From: Capra hircus
Lineage: Eukaryota > Chordata > Mammalia > Artiodactyla > Bovidae
DNA: 64,000 nucleotides
Assembly (NCBI RefSeq): GCF_001704415.2
Contig: NW_017189807.1
Location: forward strand, 1-64,000
Reading direction: 5' to 3'
Part shown: in pieces, positions 33,585 to 46,296 of the stretch
Layout: each line of letters opens with the position of its first letter
Numbering within the stretch: position 1 is the stretch's first letter
Translations under genes and position numbers: made by a program
Notes under the pieces: model-generated
Database searches by the model: none
What the model was told of the DNA's origin: nothing
What the model saw: the letters and a program-made list of their open reading frames with translations, nothing else

Positions 33585-34844
33585 TTAGGTTGGTGCAAAT
33601 GTAATTTTGGTTTCAGACTGTGAATTTTAAATCATTATAACTAGGCTCAAACACATCTTTATTAATCAAAATAGGAACCATTGCAACTAACACATTTTTG
33701 TCAATGAGAATTAAGTTTGTTTATGTCTATAGTGTAAAACTCTGGGCTTTAGGATTCAATGAACTCTTGGAAAAGAATTTTCTGCCCCCTCCTAGTTGTG
33801 GAAGTGTTTTCCCTGCAGAAAGTTGTCAGATGCTTGAAGAAGTAGTAGTCAGTTGGCGAGAGGTCAAGTGAATATAGTGGATGAGACAAAACTTCATAGC
33901 CCAATTCATTCAACTTTTGAAGCATTGGTTGTATGACATGTGGTCACGTGATGTTGTGGAGAAAAATTGGGCCCTTTCTGTTACCACTGCTGGCTGCGGG
34001 TGTTGCAGTTTTTGGTGCATCCCATCGATTTGCTGAGCCTACTTCTCAGATGTAATGGTTTTGCTGAAATTCAGAAATCTGTAGAGGATCTGTAGAGGAT
34101 GGGCAATGGACCACCAAACAGTGACCATGATTGCTTTTTGGTGCAATTTTGGCTTTGGGAAGTTCTTTGGAGCTTCTTCTTGGTCCAGCCACTGAGTTGG
34201 TCAATGTTGGTTGTCGTATAAAACCCACTTTTTGTTGCACATCACAATCTGATCAAGAAACAGTTCATTGTTGCATAGAATAAGAGAAGATGACTCTTCA
34301 AAATGACAATTTTTCTTTTGATTTTCGGTCGGCTCATGAGGCACCCGCTTATTGAGCTTTTTTACCTATTCAATTTGTTTCAAGTGTCGGATGACGGTAG
34401 ACACTGAGTTCTTCGGCAACTTCTCATGTAGTTGTAAGGGATCCACTTCAATGATCCTCTCAGTTGGTCATTGTCAACTTCCGATGGCCAGCCACTCTGC
34501 TTCTCATCTTCAAGGGTCTCATCTCCTTTGCAAAACTTCTTGAACCACCACTGCACTGTACGTTCATTATCAGTTGTTGCTGTTGTGAGTTGTCTCTGCT
34601 TCTTTACAACCCATTTTGAAGTGGAGTAAGAAAATCAATTGAATTTGCTTTTTGTCTAACATCATTTCCCTAATCCAAAATAAATATAAACTAAACAGCA
34701 AGTAATGTCATTAGCAGAAAAAACAAAGTGAGAAATGTACATTAAAGTGACGTATAATATAACCACATTTATTTATGAATGTACTCCAATATCAAATGGC
34801 TAATTTCAACTATGCAAAACTACAGTTACTTTTCACTAACCTAA
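33585..34844 (-). mobile_element. Mariner (Hsmar1-like) DNA transposon with TA duplication
   Basis: 1,260 bp bounded by inverted ends (TTAGGTTGGTGCAAA... and ...TTTTCACTAACCTAA) and TA on both sides (33,583-33,584 and 34,845-34,846). The transposase is on the - strand; a piece at 34,046-34,240 reads TNSVAGPRRSSKELPKAKIA, matching the mariner transposase core. Frame breaks and a degraded DNA-binding N-terminus show it is inactive. Confidence 0.9.
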
Positions 34845-34880
34845 TATTATTTCATTAAAAATATTGAAGTAGCATAAGGT

Positions 34881-35156
34881 CAGAAGAGGGAATGGCACCG
34901 TACTCCAGTACTCTTGCCTGGAAAATTCCATGGACAGAGGAGCCTGTTGGGCTGCAGTCCATGGGGTCGCGAAGAGTCAGACATGACTGAGCGACTTCAC
35001 TTTCACTTTTCACTTTCATACATTGGAGAAGGAAGTGGCAACCCACTCCAGTGTTCTTGCCTGGAGAATCCCAGGGGCAGAGCCTGGTAGGCTGCCATTT
35101 ACGGGGTCGCACAGAGTCGAACATGACTGAAGTGACTTAGCAGCAGCAGCAGCAAC
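34881..35156 (+). mobile_element. BOV-A2 dimeric SINE with 10-bp target duplication
   Basis: Two SINE bodies joined by cttcactttcacttttcac, ending acttagcagcagcagcagca. The direct repeat agcataaggt flanks it (34,871-34,880 and 35,157-35,166). Confidence 0.95.
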
Positions 35157-35309
35157 AGCATAAGGTAAATAGTAATACTTTCTTTTGGAACAGTAGTTCT
35201 TTGAAAAAACAGTTCAAAATGCCCCAAATGCCAGATTTTGCTAAGACTGTAGTCAAATGAATGTACTTAGTCTTGTTAGAAATTCCACTTAATGTTACAA
35301 AATGGTCCA

Positions 35310-36239
35310 TTGTTGCTTTCAGAACCACTAAAAGATTATGTTCATCTCCAAGGCAAACCATTCAATATCACAGTTATCCAAGTCTATGCCCCAAACAGTA
35401 ACGCTGGAGAAACTGAAGTTGAACGGTTTTATGAAGACCTACAAGACCTTTTAGAACTAACATCCCAAAAAGATGTCCTTTTCATTATAGGGGACTGGAA
35501 TGCAAAAGTAGGAAGTCAAGAAACACCCAGAATAACAGGCAAATTTGGCCTTGGAATGCGGAATGAAGCAGGGCAAAGACTAATAGAGTTTTGCCAAGAA
35601 AATGCACTGATCATAGCAAACACCCTCTTCCAACAACACAAGAGAAGACTCTACACATGGACATCACCAGATGGTCAACACCGAAATCAGATTGATTATA
35701 TTCTTTGCAGCCAAAGATGGAGAAGCTCTATACAGTCAGCAAAAACAAGACTGGGAGCTGACTGTGGCTCAGACCATGAACTCCTTATTACCAAATTCAG
35801 ACTCAAATTGAAGAAAATAGGGAAAACCGCTAGACCATTTAGGTATGACCTAAATCAAATCCCTTATGATTATACAGTGGAAGTGAGAAATAGATTTAAG
35901 GGACTAGATCTGATAGATAGAGTGCCTGATGAACTATGGAATGAGGTTCGTGCCATTGTACAGGAGAAAGGGATCAAGACCATCCCCATGGAAAAGAAGT
36001 GCAAAAAAGCAAAATGCCTGTTTGGGGAGGCCTTACAAATAGCTGTGAAAAGAAGAGAAACAAAAAGCAAAGGAGAAAAGGAAAGATATAAGCATCTGAA
36101 TGCAGAGTTCCAAAGAATAGCAAGAAGAGATAAGAAAGCCTTCTTCAGTGATCAATGCAAAGAAATAGAGGAAGAGAACAGAATGGGAAAGACTAGAGAT
36201 CTCTTCAAGAAAATTAGAGATACCAAGGGAACATTTTAA
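35310..36239 (+). pseudogene. BovB endonuclease domain (APE-type)
   Basis: This is the target-nicking endonuclease of the retrotransposon. Visible motifs are QVYAPNSNAGETEVERFYED, IIGDWNAKVG (catalytic Asp and Asn), YTWTSPDGQHRNQIDYIL and GSDHELL (the SDH active-site motif). The open frame starts in non-BovB or degenerate sequence near 35,292, so the true start is missing. It ends at a TAA (36,237-36,239) that is probably a mutation, because BovB normally reads on into the RT; a small length change near 36,340 then shifts the frame. Confidence 0.85.
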
Positions 36240-36307
36240 GCAAAGATGGGCTCGATAAAGGACAGAAATGGTATGGACCTAACAGAAGCAGAAGATATTA
36301 AGAAGAG

Positions 36308-37699
36308 GTGGCAAGAATACATGGAAGAACTGTACAAAAAATTCTTCACTACCCAGATAATCATGATGATGTAATCACTAATCTAGAGCCAGACATCTTG
36401 GGATGTGAAGTCAAGTGGGCCTTAGAAAGCATCAGTATGAACAAAGCTAGTGGAGGTGATGGAATTCCAGTTGGGCTGTTTCAAATCCTGAAAGATGATG
36501 GTGTGAAAGTGCTGCATTCAATATGCCAGCAAATTTGGGAAACTCAGCAGTGGCCACAGGACAGGAAAAGGTCAGTTTTCATTCTAATTCCAAAGAAAGG
36601 CAATGCAAAAGAATGCTCAAACTACCGCACAATTGCACTCATCGCACATGCTAGTAAAGTAATGCTCAAAATTCTCCAAGCCAGGCTTCAGCAATATGTG
36701 AACCATGAACTCCCTGATGTTCAAGCTGGTTTTAGAAAAGGCAGAGCAACCAGAGATCAAATTGCCAACATCCGCTGGATCATGGAAAAAGCAAGAGAGT
36801 TCCAGAAAAACATCGATTTCTGCTTTATTGACTATGCCAAAGCCTTTGACTGTGTGGATCACAATCAACTGTGGAAAATTCTGAGAGAGATGGGAATACC
36901 AGACCACTTGACCTGCCTCTTGAGAAATCTGTATGCAGGTCAGGAAGCAACAGTTAGCACTGGACATGGAACAACAGACTGATTCCAAATAGGAAAAGGA
37001 GTACGTCAAGGCTGTATATTGTCACCCTGCTTATTTAACTTCTGTGCAGAGTACATCATAGGGAACGCTGGACTGGAAGAAACACAAGCTGGAATCAAGA
37101 TTGCCAGAAGAAATGTCAATAACCTCAGATATGCGGATGACACCACCCTTATGGCAGAAAGTGAAGAGGAACTAAAGAGCCTCTTGATGAAAGTGAAAGA
37201 GGAGAGTGAAAAAGTTGGCTTAAAGCTCAACATTCAGAAAATGAAGATCATGGCATCTGGTCCCATCACTTCATGGCAAATAGATGGGGAAACAGTGGAA
37301 ACAGTGGCAGACTTTATTTTTTGGGTCTCCAAAATCACTGCAGATGGTGACTGCAGCCATGAAATTAAAAAACGCTTACTCCTTGGAAGAAAAGTTGTGA
37401 CCAACCTAGACTGTATATTCAAAAGCAGAGACATCACTTTGCCGACTAAGGTCCATCTAGTCAAGGCTATGGTTTTTCCTGTGGTCATGTATGGATGTGA
37501 GAGTTGGACTATGAAGAAGGCTGAGTGCCGAAGAATTGATGCTTTTGAACTGTGGTGTTGGAGAAGACTCTTGAGAGTCCCTTGGACTGCAAGGAGATCC
37601 AACCAGTCCATTCTGAAGGAGATCAACCCTGGGATTTCTTTGGAAGGAATGATGCTAAAGCTGAAGCTCCAGTACTGGCCACCTCATGTGAAGAGTTGA
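36308..37699 (+). pseudogene. BovB reverse transcriptase domain
   Basis: RT motifs in one frame: GGDGIPVGLFQILK, LIPKKGNAKECSNYRTIALI, QAGFRKGRATRDQIANIRWI, FIDYAKAFDCVDH and the YADD catalytic box in LRYADDTTLMAES (about 37,123). One TGA at 36,980-36,982 interrupts it between FIDYAKAF and YADD. A short deletion near 37,675 changes the frame just before the 3' end. The enzyme would copy its own RNA at a nicked target; this copy is inactive. Confidence 0.9.
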
Positions 37700-37917
37700 C
37701 TCATTGGAAAAGAATCTGATGCTGGGAGGGATTGAGGGCAGGAGGAGAATGGGACGACCGAGGATAAGATGGCTGGATGGCATCACTGACTCGATGGACA
37801 TGAGTCTGAGTGAACTCCGGGAGTTGGTGATGGACAGGGAGGCCTGGCATGCTGCGATTCATGGGGTTGCAAAGAGTCAGACATGACTGAGTGACTGAAC
37901 TGTACTGAACTGAACAA

Positions 37918-38615
37918 GGTTACAGGGTGACAAAATTTCCATTAGCAATCCAGTGTAGTAACTGAAGCAAAGGGTCCCAAGAGGACATTATCATAGCCAT
38001 GATCTATTGAAGAAGACTCTGTTATTAAGATATGATAAAATGTTAATCAGTGAAAAATGTTAATTATAGTTTTAAAAAGCTTTATGCATATACACAAAAA
38101 TGAGCTATTGGAAACAGAAGGATTAGGATGTAAGCAAGGACTGGCAAGCATTCCAAAGGCCCCTTATTCACATGAGAAGGGGTCTCTTTATTAAAAAGAA
38201 CATATATATTTTTTTCTTTTGCCACAGTTAAATCACCACGTTATGAATTTTCAAACACAGACTAGATCTCTCGTGTTTTTTCTTATTGTTATTTTTAATG
38301 TGGCTTCCAACAACCATCTTTGTTAGGAACGGAAATTTCTCCAAACAATAATTGACTATCTGGTACCTTGTGTTTTGGGGCAAGTCCACAGAAGGCTCAG
38401 GCCTAAGACATTTTGGTTGATTTTCAGTTCTGCTGCCAGCTCGAACTTTGGTTTTATCAGTCACCAGCTCATTCATCTTCTATGACTTTTCACTGCTGGT
38501 ATTTTGAGAATTGGTTTTCTTTATTTACAAGTAAATGGTCTGCTTAAACTAACTGTAGGTCTATGAGTTATTCTTTTGACATAGGAACACAACGGTAAGT
38601 TTGTTAAAAAGGAGA
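37918..38615. other. No recognised feature
   Basis: Mixed AT-rich sequence. No gene or named repeat is recognised. Confidence 0.3.
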
Positions 38616-38828
38616 TTGTTGTTGCTGTCTAGTCACTCAGTCATGTCTGACTCAGATTCCATGGACTGTAGCCCGCCAGGCTCCTCTGTCTACGGAATTT
38701 TCCAAGCAAGAGTACTGAAGTGGGTAGCCTTTCAGGAGGCTCTTCCCAACCAAAGGATTGAACCCAGGTCTCCCACATTGCAGAGTCTTTACTGTCTGAG
38801 CTATCAGGGAGCCACCAGGGAAGTCCCC
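38616..38828 (-). mobile_element. Bov-tA SINE, antisense
   Basis: Starts gttgttgctgtctagtcact and ends ccaccagggaagtcccc. A small duplication or divergence near the tRNA-like head (ctatcagggagccaccaggg) is visible. Confidence 0.85.
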
Positions 38829-40124
38829 AAAAGGAAGTTATCAGATGATAAACTCTGAATTTCTAATTTAGGCCATCTTGGGTAAAGCCTCAGTATTACA
38901 TCTTAATAAGCATTCTCAAATAATTCTATGCCTGAAATCCGTGGTGTATATTTTAAGTTAAATTGTTAAATTACTTCAGGTTCTGGTCCTGCGCTAATCC
39001 CCACATCAGTACCTCCTAAGTTCTAGAGGCATAGTTCAATAACAGAAACCATTTCCTTTACATGAAGATATATCATAGGTTTCATTTTTTAACCTGGACT
39101 CCACTGAATATACTGACAAATTTATTTAAAAAGTTCCTCTATTTGTGTGCTCTAAATCTCCTTCAGTAATTTTACTCTAAAATGAGCAAGAGGTACAGCT
39201 GGTGTTGTCCACAGACCTGATTTGGGACTTTTCACTTTATGACATAGGAACTATATTTGGTTTTTGGCCATGGAGAAACATTCAGAAAGAACCAATTTTA
39301 ATATCATTCCATAACATTTTAAAATAGCCAGTGAACAAAAATTCTGAACCATCTAATATTTTATTTTGTAGTGCAGTCCATGGTATCTACACTGTCCTCT
39401 ATCCAACACACCTGGGCTCTTTAATTAGTACATAGTTAAATGTATTTTAATGGCATATATATTGAAACTGTTATTATAAAATATAACTGCAATAATTCTG
39501 TTTGTAAACAAATATTCCCTAATATATACTACATGGCCTATGTCAAAATAAAGTGACAATGGAGAAGAGAAAAGAGAGAAGAAAGAGAGAGGTTGACTGA
39601 GATTTGTTCTGATTCTAGAGAAGAAGTCAGAGAGTTATTTGATCTTGGTCTCCAGATGGGAAACTGCAGATTTATATCTTATTACTTGTACTTATTTTTC
39701 TGCAGAATCTGTGATGAATGAATCTTTGTGTGGGCAGTCACATTTTAAGTGCATAAGAATGCTATCAATGGCTTCAGTAAAGATAATAATTATATTAATT
39801 TTATATCTGTTAGCCCTTTTATATATTAATCCACATTTTAACCATAAACTTTTTTTTATAGCTAAACTTGTTTGTAACTTTATTCTCTATTTCCTGCCAT
39901 TTGTAGATATTCTTGACAATGATAAGCCATAATTTAACCATGACAATGCTACCTTCCAAATTTGCCTGTCTGTATATAACATGTCAAATTTTACCCCAGT
40001 ACCCCCTCATCAAAGATACTATGCTGTTGCCATACTTCACCAAGTAAGATTGACTTATTTAATGTTTATTATCCTCATAGTATTTTTTTGAAAGGAGAGA
40101 CACCCAGAAGATATATTATTCTTT
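38829..40124. other. No recognised feature
   Basis: AT-rich, about 1.3 kb. No gene or clear element is seen; open frames here are short and unconvincing. Confidence 0.3.
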
Positions 40125-40281
40125 GACATTTTTGATCATTTAACTGAGCTAAAATTCACCTCACCTACAGTTCACTATTTTAACTATTTTAAAGTATACA
40201 GTCCAGTGGCTTTGGGTACATTCAAAATATTGTATAACCATCATCACCATCCAATTCAAGAATATTTTCATCAGCCTGAAA

Positions 40282-40493
40282 AGATAACCAGCTCAGACAG
40301 TAAAGAATCTGCCTGCAATGCAGGAGACCTGGGTTCGATCCCTGGGTCAGGAAGACTCCTGCAGAAGGAAATGGCAACCTGCTCCAGTATTCTTGCCTGG
40401 AGAATTCCATGGACAGAGGAACCTGGAGGGCTGCAGTCCATGGGATCACAAAGAGTTGGACATGACTGAGTGATTCACACTTTCACTTTCATA
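40282..40493 (+). mobile_element. Bov-tA SINE
   Basis: Sense unit from gataaccagctcagacagta to gagtgattcacactttcact. The first few bases of the usual head are missing or diverged. Confidence 0.9.
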
Positions 40494-41454
40494 CTCAATA
40501 AATGGTCACTCACTATTCTTCCCCTCCCCTCAGCTACTTGTGACCAGTAATCTGTATTCTACATCTGTGAATTTGCCCCTTAGAGAAATTTCATATAAAC
40601 AGAAACATAAATTATGTGTCATTTGATGTTCTGGATTCTTTTACTTAGCACACTATTTGCAAAGTTTAATCATGCTATAACATGTATCCGTACTTCTTTC
40701 CTTGTTACGATTGAATAATATTCCACTGTGGGAATATACCACATTTGTTTATTCATTTACCAGTTGAGTTGTTTTTACTTTTTGACTGTTATACATAATG
40801 CTGCTATGAACATTTTTATTTGAGCTTCTGTTCTCAATTCTCTTGGGTATATACCTAGGAGTGGACTTTCTGAGTCATATGGAAATTCTCCAGTTAACTT
40901 TTTTGAGGAAATCCCAAAATTTGCCAAGCACTTAACCATTTTACATTCCCATCAGCAGTGTATTAGTTTTGCAGTTTATCTGCATCTTCACCAACACCCA
41001 TTATTTTCCTTCTGTGTTTTTAATTATTGTAGCCAGTCAAATGGGTGTGGAGTGGGATCTCATTGTGCTTTCTCCTCAATGACAAGTACTATTGAGCATT
41101 TTTTGTATTTTGGGGGGCAATTTGTTCATCTTCTTTGGAGAAATATCTCAAGTCCTTTGTTCATGTTTAATTAGCATTTTTGTCTTTTAAAATCAAAAAT
41201 ATTTTATTGGAGTATGGTTGATTTACGATGTTAGTTTCTGCTAATGTAACATTCACATTGTACAGCAACGTGAATCAGTTATACATATACATATACCCAC
41301 TCTTTTTTTAGATTGTTTTCCCATATAGGTCATTACAGAGTATTGAGAAGAGTTTTATGTGCTATACAGTAGGTCCTTATTAGTTATCTATTTTATATAT
41401 AGTACTGTGTACATGTCAATCCCAGTCTCCCAATTTATCCCTCTCCTTGTCTTA

Positions 41455-41575
41455 AATGGCAACCCACTCCAGTACTCTTGCCTGGAAAATCCCATTGACA
41501 GAGGAGCCTGTTAGGCTACAGTCCATGGGGTCGCAAAGAGTCAGACACGACTGAGTGACTTCACTCACTCACTCA
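41455..41575 (+). mobile_element. SINE 3' half with 9-bp target duplication
   Basis: 5'-truncated body (aatggcaacccactccagta) to tail (actcactcactca). Flanked by cttgtctta at 41,446-41,454 and 41,576-41,584. Confidence 0.9.
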
Positions 41576-42334
41576 CTTGTCTTATCCCCTGGTAACCATA
41601 AGATTGTTTTCTACATCTGTAACTCTGTCTTTTTAAAAAATAAATAAAATTTAATTGATATTTTTGTCATTTTAAAATTTGAGGTATAACTAATATACAA
41701 AAAACTGCACATATTTAATGTATACAATTTTATGAGTTTGGATATATGCATACACTTGTGAAACCACCACCACAATCAAGGTAATAGACATACATATCAC
41801 CTCCAAAAGTTTCCTTGTGTCTCTTTGAATTTTTTTATCATAAGAATATTTAACATGAAATCTACCCTTTTAACAAAATGTTAAGTGCACAATGCAGTAC
41901 TGTTGACTATAGCACTATGCCATAGAGAGGATTTCTAGAACAAATTTAACTGAAATTTTATACAAATTGAAAAACAGCTCCCCATTTCCCTCTTAACAAT
42001 TTTAGATACCTCATAGAAGTGGAACCAAGCAATATAGCAATATTTGTCTTTCTGTGACTGGATTTTGTTGAATTCGGAGTGTTTTTCTTTAATATATCCT
42101 GGATGCTAGATCATTATCAAATATATGATTTGCAAATATTTCCTCCCATCCCATGGGTTGTTTTTTCACTCTCTTGATAGTATCCCTTAATGCACAAAAA
42201 TGTGTTATTTCGATTAAATCAGTAGATCCATCTTTATGTAGTTTTCTTTAAGCAGCTTGTGTTTTTTTGTTTGTTTGTTCGTTTGTTTGTTTTTAGTTCT
42301 ACCAGTTTATTGCTACCAACTCTTTTCCCTTCAC

Positions 42335-42448
42335 CCTCATGCACGCATGCTCAGTCATGTAACCCCATGGACTGCAGCCCCTCAGGCTCCTCTGCCCATG
42401 GACTTTTCCCGGCAAGAATGCTGAAATGGGTTGCCATTTCCTTCTCCA
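42335..42448 (-). mobile_element. SINE fragment, antisense
   Basis: Short antisense piece with catgctcagtcatgtaacccc and atgggttgccatttccttctc. An internal deletion removes the usual ctgactctttg stretch. Confidence 0.75.
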
Positions 42449-43325
42449 AGTAGCTTGAGCTTTTAGTGTCATATCTAAGAATCCATTGTCAAATCCATTG
42501 GCTTAAATGTTAACTTTTTTTTTCTAAGAATTTTATACTTTTAGATATTACCTTAGATTTTTATCTCTTTTGAGTTAATTTTTTATATGTGTAATGAATG
42601 AAGTATATTCACATACTTTTCCATGTGAATATCAGTTATCTATCTCAACAACATTGGTTAAAAAGACTATTCTTTCCCCATTGAATTGTCTTGTCACTCT
42701 TGTGGAAGAACAACCAGCCATAGATGTATGCTTTATTTGTGGACTCCTAATTCTGTTCCATTGATCTACATGTTTACTCTATGCCAATAATACATAGTTT
42801 TGAAATGAGAAATATGTGTCACCTAATGTCATCTTCTTTTCAAGATTATTTTAGCTATTTGGGGTCCCTGATAATTCCACATAAATTTTAAGATCAGCTT
42901 GTCCATTTCTGATAAAGAGGCAGTTGGATTTTTGGCACAGATTACATAGAATCTACAGATCAGTTTTGGAGCATTTACCATTTTAACAATATTAATTGAT
43001 GAATATGAGATGTCTTTCTGTTCATTTAGTTCTTTCATTTTTTTCAACGCTGCTTGGTTGTACCAGTACAACCAAAGTGTAGAATCTGTACACCAAGACT
43101 GGGTGTACCAGTCTTGCACATTCATTGTAAATTTATTCTCAAGTATTTTGTGATTTTTCTTATAAATAGAATAATTTTCTTCTGTTTCCTTTCAGATTGT
43201 TAATTATTATAGAAATAAAATTTATTTTTGTATGTTGATCTTACATACTGCAACTATGTTGAATTCATCTATCATCTTTGACAGTTTTTTGGTAAACTCT
43301 TTAGGATTCCTCTATATGATATTAT

Positions 43326-43488
43326 GGGCTTCCCTGGTGACTCAGACAGTAAAGAATCTGCCTGCAATGAAGGAGACCTGGGTTCGATCCCTGGCTTGCT
43401 TGGGAATATCTTCTGGAGAAGGGAAGGACTACCCATTCCAATATTCTTGCCTGAAGAATTCCATGAACGGAGGAGCCTAGTGGGCTAC
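43326..43488 (+). mobile_element. Bov-tA SINE, 3'-truncated
   Basis: Sense unit from gggcttccctggtgactcag to gagcctagtgggctacatc. The usual gtcgcaaagagtcggac tail is absent. Confidence 0.85.
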
Positions 43489-44251
43489 ATCAAGTCATTT
43501 GTGTATAGAAATAGTTTCACTTACTACTTTCCAGTTTGCTAATGACTTCCTTTTGATTGCCTCATTTACCTGCCTGAAATTTCCAGTCCAGTGTTGAATA
43601 GAAATAACCAGATGAGCATCCTTATTTTCATTGTGATATGGGAGGGTGGGGGGAATGGAACTTTCCATCTTTCTCCATTTAATATATTGTTAGCTGTGGA
43701 TTCTTCAGAGATGCCTTTTACCGATTGAGGACATTGCATCCTATTCCTGTTTTATTGGATTATCAATAAAGGGTGTTGGACTTTGTCAAATGTTTCTTCT
43801 GCAGCAATTAAATGACTTTTTTCTCTTTCATTTTTATTAATAAGGTATATTAAATTGATTTTCTTATTAAATCCACCCTTCTATTCCAGGGATAAATTTT
43901 ACTTGATCATGGTGTATAATCCTTTCAATATGCTGTTAGATTCAGTTTACTAGTATTATGTTGAGGATTTTTGTATCATATACTTAGGGGACTTTGGTTT
44001 GTAGTTGTTCGCTTCTAATAATATCTTTGTCTGATTTTTGTACCAGAGTAGTGCTGATCTCATAAAATGAGTTAAAAGTAATCATTCCACTATTTTGGGG
44101 GAGAATTTGAGAAGCATTAATGTTAGTTCATCTATTTTGTCCTGGGATTTTCCTTGTTGGAAATTATTTGAATGCTGATATAATCTCTTTACTTGTTATA
44201 GGTTTACTTATGTTCAGTTAATTTATATCTGTTTTGTGAATGGGCAACTGA

Positions 44252-44703
44252 TGGGGTTCAGGGCAGTCTGCCCTAGAATATGCTACTTTGGTATGTAGAT
44301 TATTTCGAGCTGAAGACTATCAGGGCCCAATAGACTTAAGAAAACCTTTTTAACCTTTCCGTTGACTGCCTAAAAAAAATTCAGAAAAGGAGCTAATACC
44401 AGGAAAAAATCTATAAACAGAGGTAACTTTTTACTTTACAAAGACTTATCTGCATCTGTTCTTCTGATCTTTCTGTAAATTGCATTCCTCCCCTTTGAAG
44501 TTCCAGATCATTACCCACCTCTCCTTAGCTCAGGATGGTATATACGCCTCAAGTGCCTGTCAGAGAGTTTTATATTTTGGGGGCTCCTTTACACACAAAA
44601 TTTATTTTCTTTCTCTCCTTTTAATCTGTCTTATGTTGATTTAATTATTAGGCCAGCCAAAAATCCTAGAAGGAAAGAAGGGGAAAGTTTTCCTCCCCTA
44701 CCC
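44252..44703 (+). repeat. ERVL-like solo LTR
   Basis: Begins TGGGGTTCAGGGCAGTCTGC with gaatatgctactttgg, includes cttttaatctgtcttatgt and ttattaggccagccaaaaat, and ends gttttcctcccctac. Same family as 13,398-13,894. No internal viral genes are attached. Confidence 0.65.
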
Positions 44704-45248
44704 AAAGAAAAAATATGATGATTTAAATCTTTGAATTGTCAATAAAAACCTCTACTTTTACTTAGATTATTTAATAGTTGACTTGACTTTATCTTGAATA
44801 GTCTTATTCTGACCAGAAGGAAATGACTAATAGCCAGTTTGTGACCTTTCTTTTAGATTTGGGAATGCCTGAGGGCTTGACCTTTAGTTGGCATCTCTTT
44901 ATACCATTAACTCCAGGAACTTAGAGGAGTATGCCAGATCTAAGTTATTGAGAACTCAGTTGAGGATTGTGTACTGGGCCAACCACCCATACCTCATTGT
45001 CAAGATTGTTTATTGAGTAATGGATAATTATTTTTCACTCCAAGGCTGATGCTTGACTATAAAGAATAAAAACTGAAAGGATCACAGACTTGAAGGCATT
45101 CCTGAGTTGAAATGCCCCATGCCCCATCTCTTGTGATCATTTGTTACTTGAGAGTAGAGTGAATAAGACACTGGAAGCTATGCCTTGAGTCAAGCACACT
45201 CCACTTTTCAGTTGTGCATTTTGTGTGATTTCCAAATAGTATTACCAT
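44704..45248. other. No recognised feature
   Basis: Unassigned AT-rich sequence between an LTR and a SINE. Confidence 0.3.
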
Positions 45249-45261
45249 AGGTCACTTAATA

Positions 45262-45488
45262 GAGCTTCCCAGTTGGTGCTAGTGGTAAAGAACCTGCTTG
45301 CCAAAGCAGCAGACCTTAGAGATGTGGGTTCGATCCCCAGGTTGGGAAGATCCCCTAGAGGAGGGTGTGGCAACCCACTCCAGTATTCTAGCCTGGAGAT
45401 TCCCATGGGCAGAGGAGCCTGGCAGGGTACAGTCCGTGGTTTTGCAAAGAATCAGACACAACTGAAGCGACTTAGCACAGCATAGGAC
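45262..45488 (+). mobile_element. Bov-tA SINE with 13-bp target duplication
   Basis: Sense SINE from gagcttcccagttggtgcta to gaagcgacttagcacagcat. Aggtcacttaata flanks it (45,249-45,261 and 45,489-45,501). Confidence 0.95.
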
Positions 45489-45501
45489 AGGTCACTTAAT
45501 A

Positions 45502-46075
45502 TGTATTCATCAACCACAAAGATTGTTGGATTTTGGTAAAACAAGATTCAATATAATTTTAGATAGTAGGAAAAAGCATTATTACAAAAGTAGTATTAAC
45601 AATAATAATGGTTTCATATCAGTGAGAGGAGTAATATTGTTAGAGTCTCCAAAAAAATAAAATGCACCTCAGTGGTGGATGCCTTGAGCTTGTAGATCAT
45701 TCTACATAGTCTATTTTTGCTAAGTATGGAAAAACATTGTCTCACAATTATGGGTTAATAAGAATGGTGGTTCTGGAAGATAGTTCTAGATAGTCAAATG
45801 AAACCTGAAGTGAGGCATTCTATAGAAGTATCTCATGGAAATCTACTATCCAGATTCCATTAGATGCTGAGCTGTGATGATAAGCTCAATAACAGAAGGT
45901 AAAATAGATCAGGATAGATAAAATAGAGTGGTAAAGATAAGAATAATTTTCAGTGTTATTCAACGTTTATTCAGATTCTGTTACCAGAACTTTATTAATC
46001 TGTACAAAACCTTTGTATAAAATTTTTAAATGTGGCCCAGTCCTCTCAGAAAGGACATAGTCCTGTATTTACAGT
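45502..46075. other. No recognised feature
   Basis: AT-rich sequence with nothing nameable. Confidence 0.3.
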
Positions 46076-46290
46076 TGAAGCTTGAATAACACAAGTTTGA
46101 ACTGATGGTTCCATTTATATGTGGATATTTTTCAATAAATACATACTGTGGTACTACAGGATTCACTGTTGGTTGAATCTGCAGATGTGGAACCAGGGAT
46201 ATATAAAGGGCAAATGGTAAAGTAATGTGCAGATTTTCCATTGTGCAGAGGGACAGTGTTGCTCAAGGGTCTGTTATGCATAGTTTGACC
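46076..46290. repeat. Possible Tigger-like DNA transposon fragment
   Basis: The phrases agcttgaataacacaagttt, gaactgatggttccatttat and tcaataaatacatactgtgg followed by ggttgaatctgcagatgtgg resemble the non-coding ends of Tigger-type (pogo-like) transposons in mammals. The match is from memory and short. Confidence 0.45.
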
Positions 46291-46296
46291 TAATGG

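Larger units (their letters stand above)
35300..37917 (+). mobile_element. BovB (RTE-class) non-LTR retrotransposon, near full length
   Basis: About 2.6 kb in sense with endonuclease, reverse transcriptase and the 3' tail (gactgaactgtactgaactg). BovB is about 3.2 kb when complete, so the 5' end is truncated. It is the best-preserved BovB in the window and a reference for the other fragments. Confidence 0.95.
40125..44248 (-). repeat. Long antisense L1 tract with nested insertions
   Basis: Antisense L1 phrases run almost throughout: ttcactattttaactatttt, ttgaataatattccactgtg, tcttgggtatatacctagga, tttgcaaatatttcctcccat, and an ORF2 piece on the - strand at 42,829-43,125 (MDKLILKFMWNYQGPQIAKI). 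A second, younger L1 3' end seems nested at about 41,190-41,640 (ttattggagtatggttgatt). Four SINEs are inserted. A (TTTG)n run at 42,264-42,296 marks an A-rich boundary. Confidence 0.75.

Noticed and set aside
35292..36982. Endonuclease/reverse transcriptase as a host gene
   Set aside because: Motifs, 3' tail and repeated occurrence show it is BovB, not a domesticated gene, and it carries stops and frame changes.
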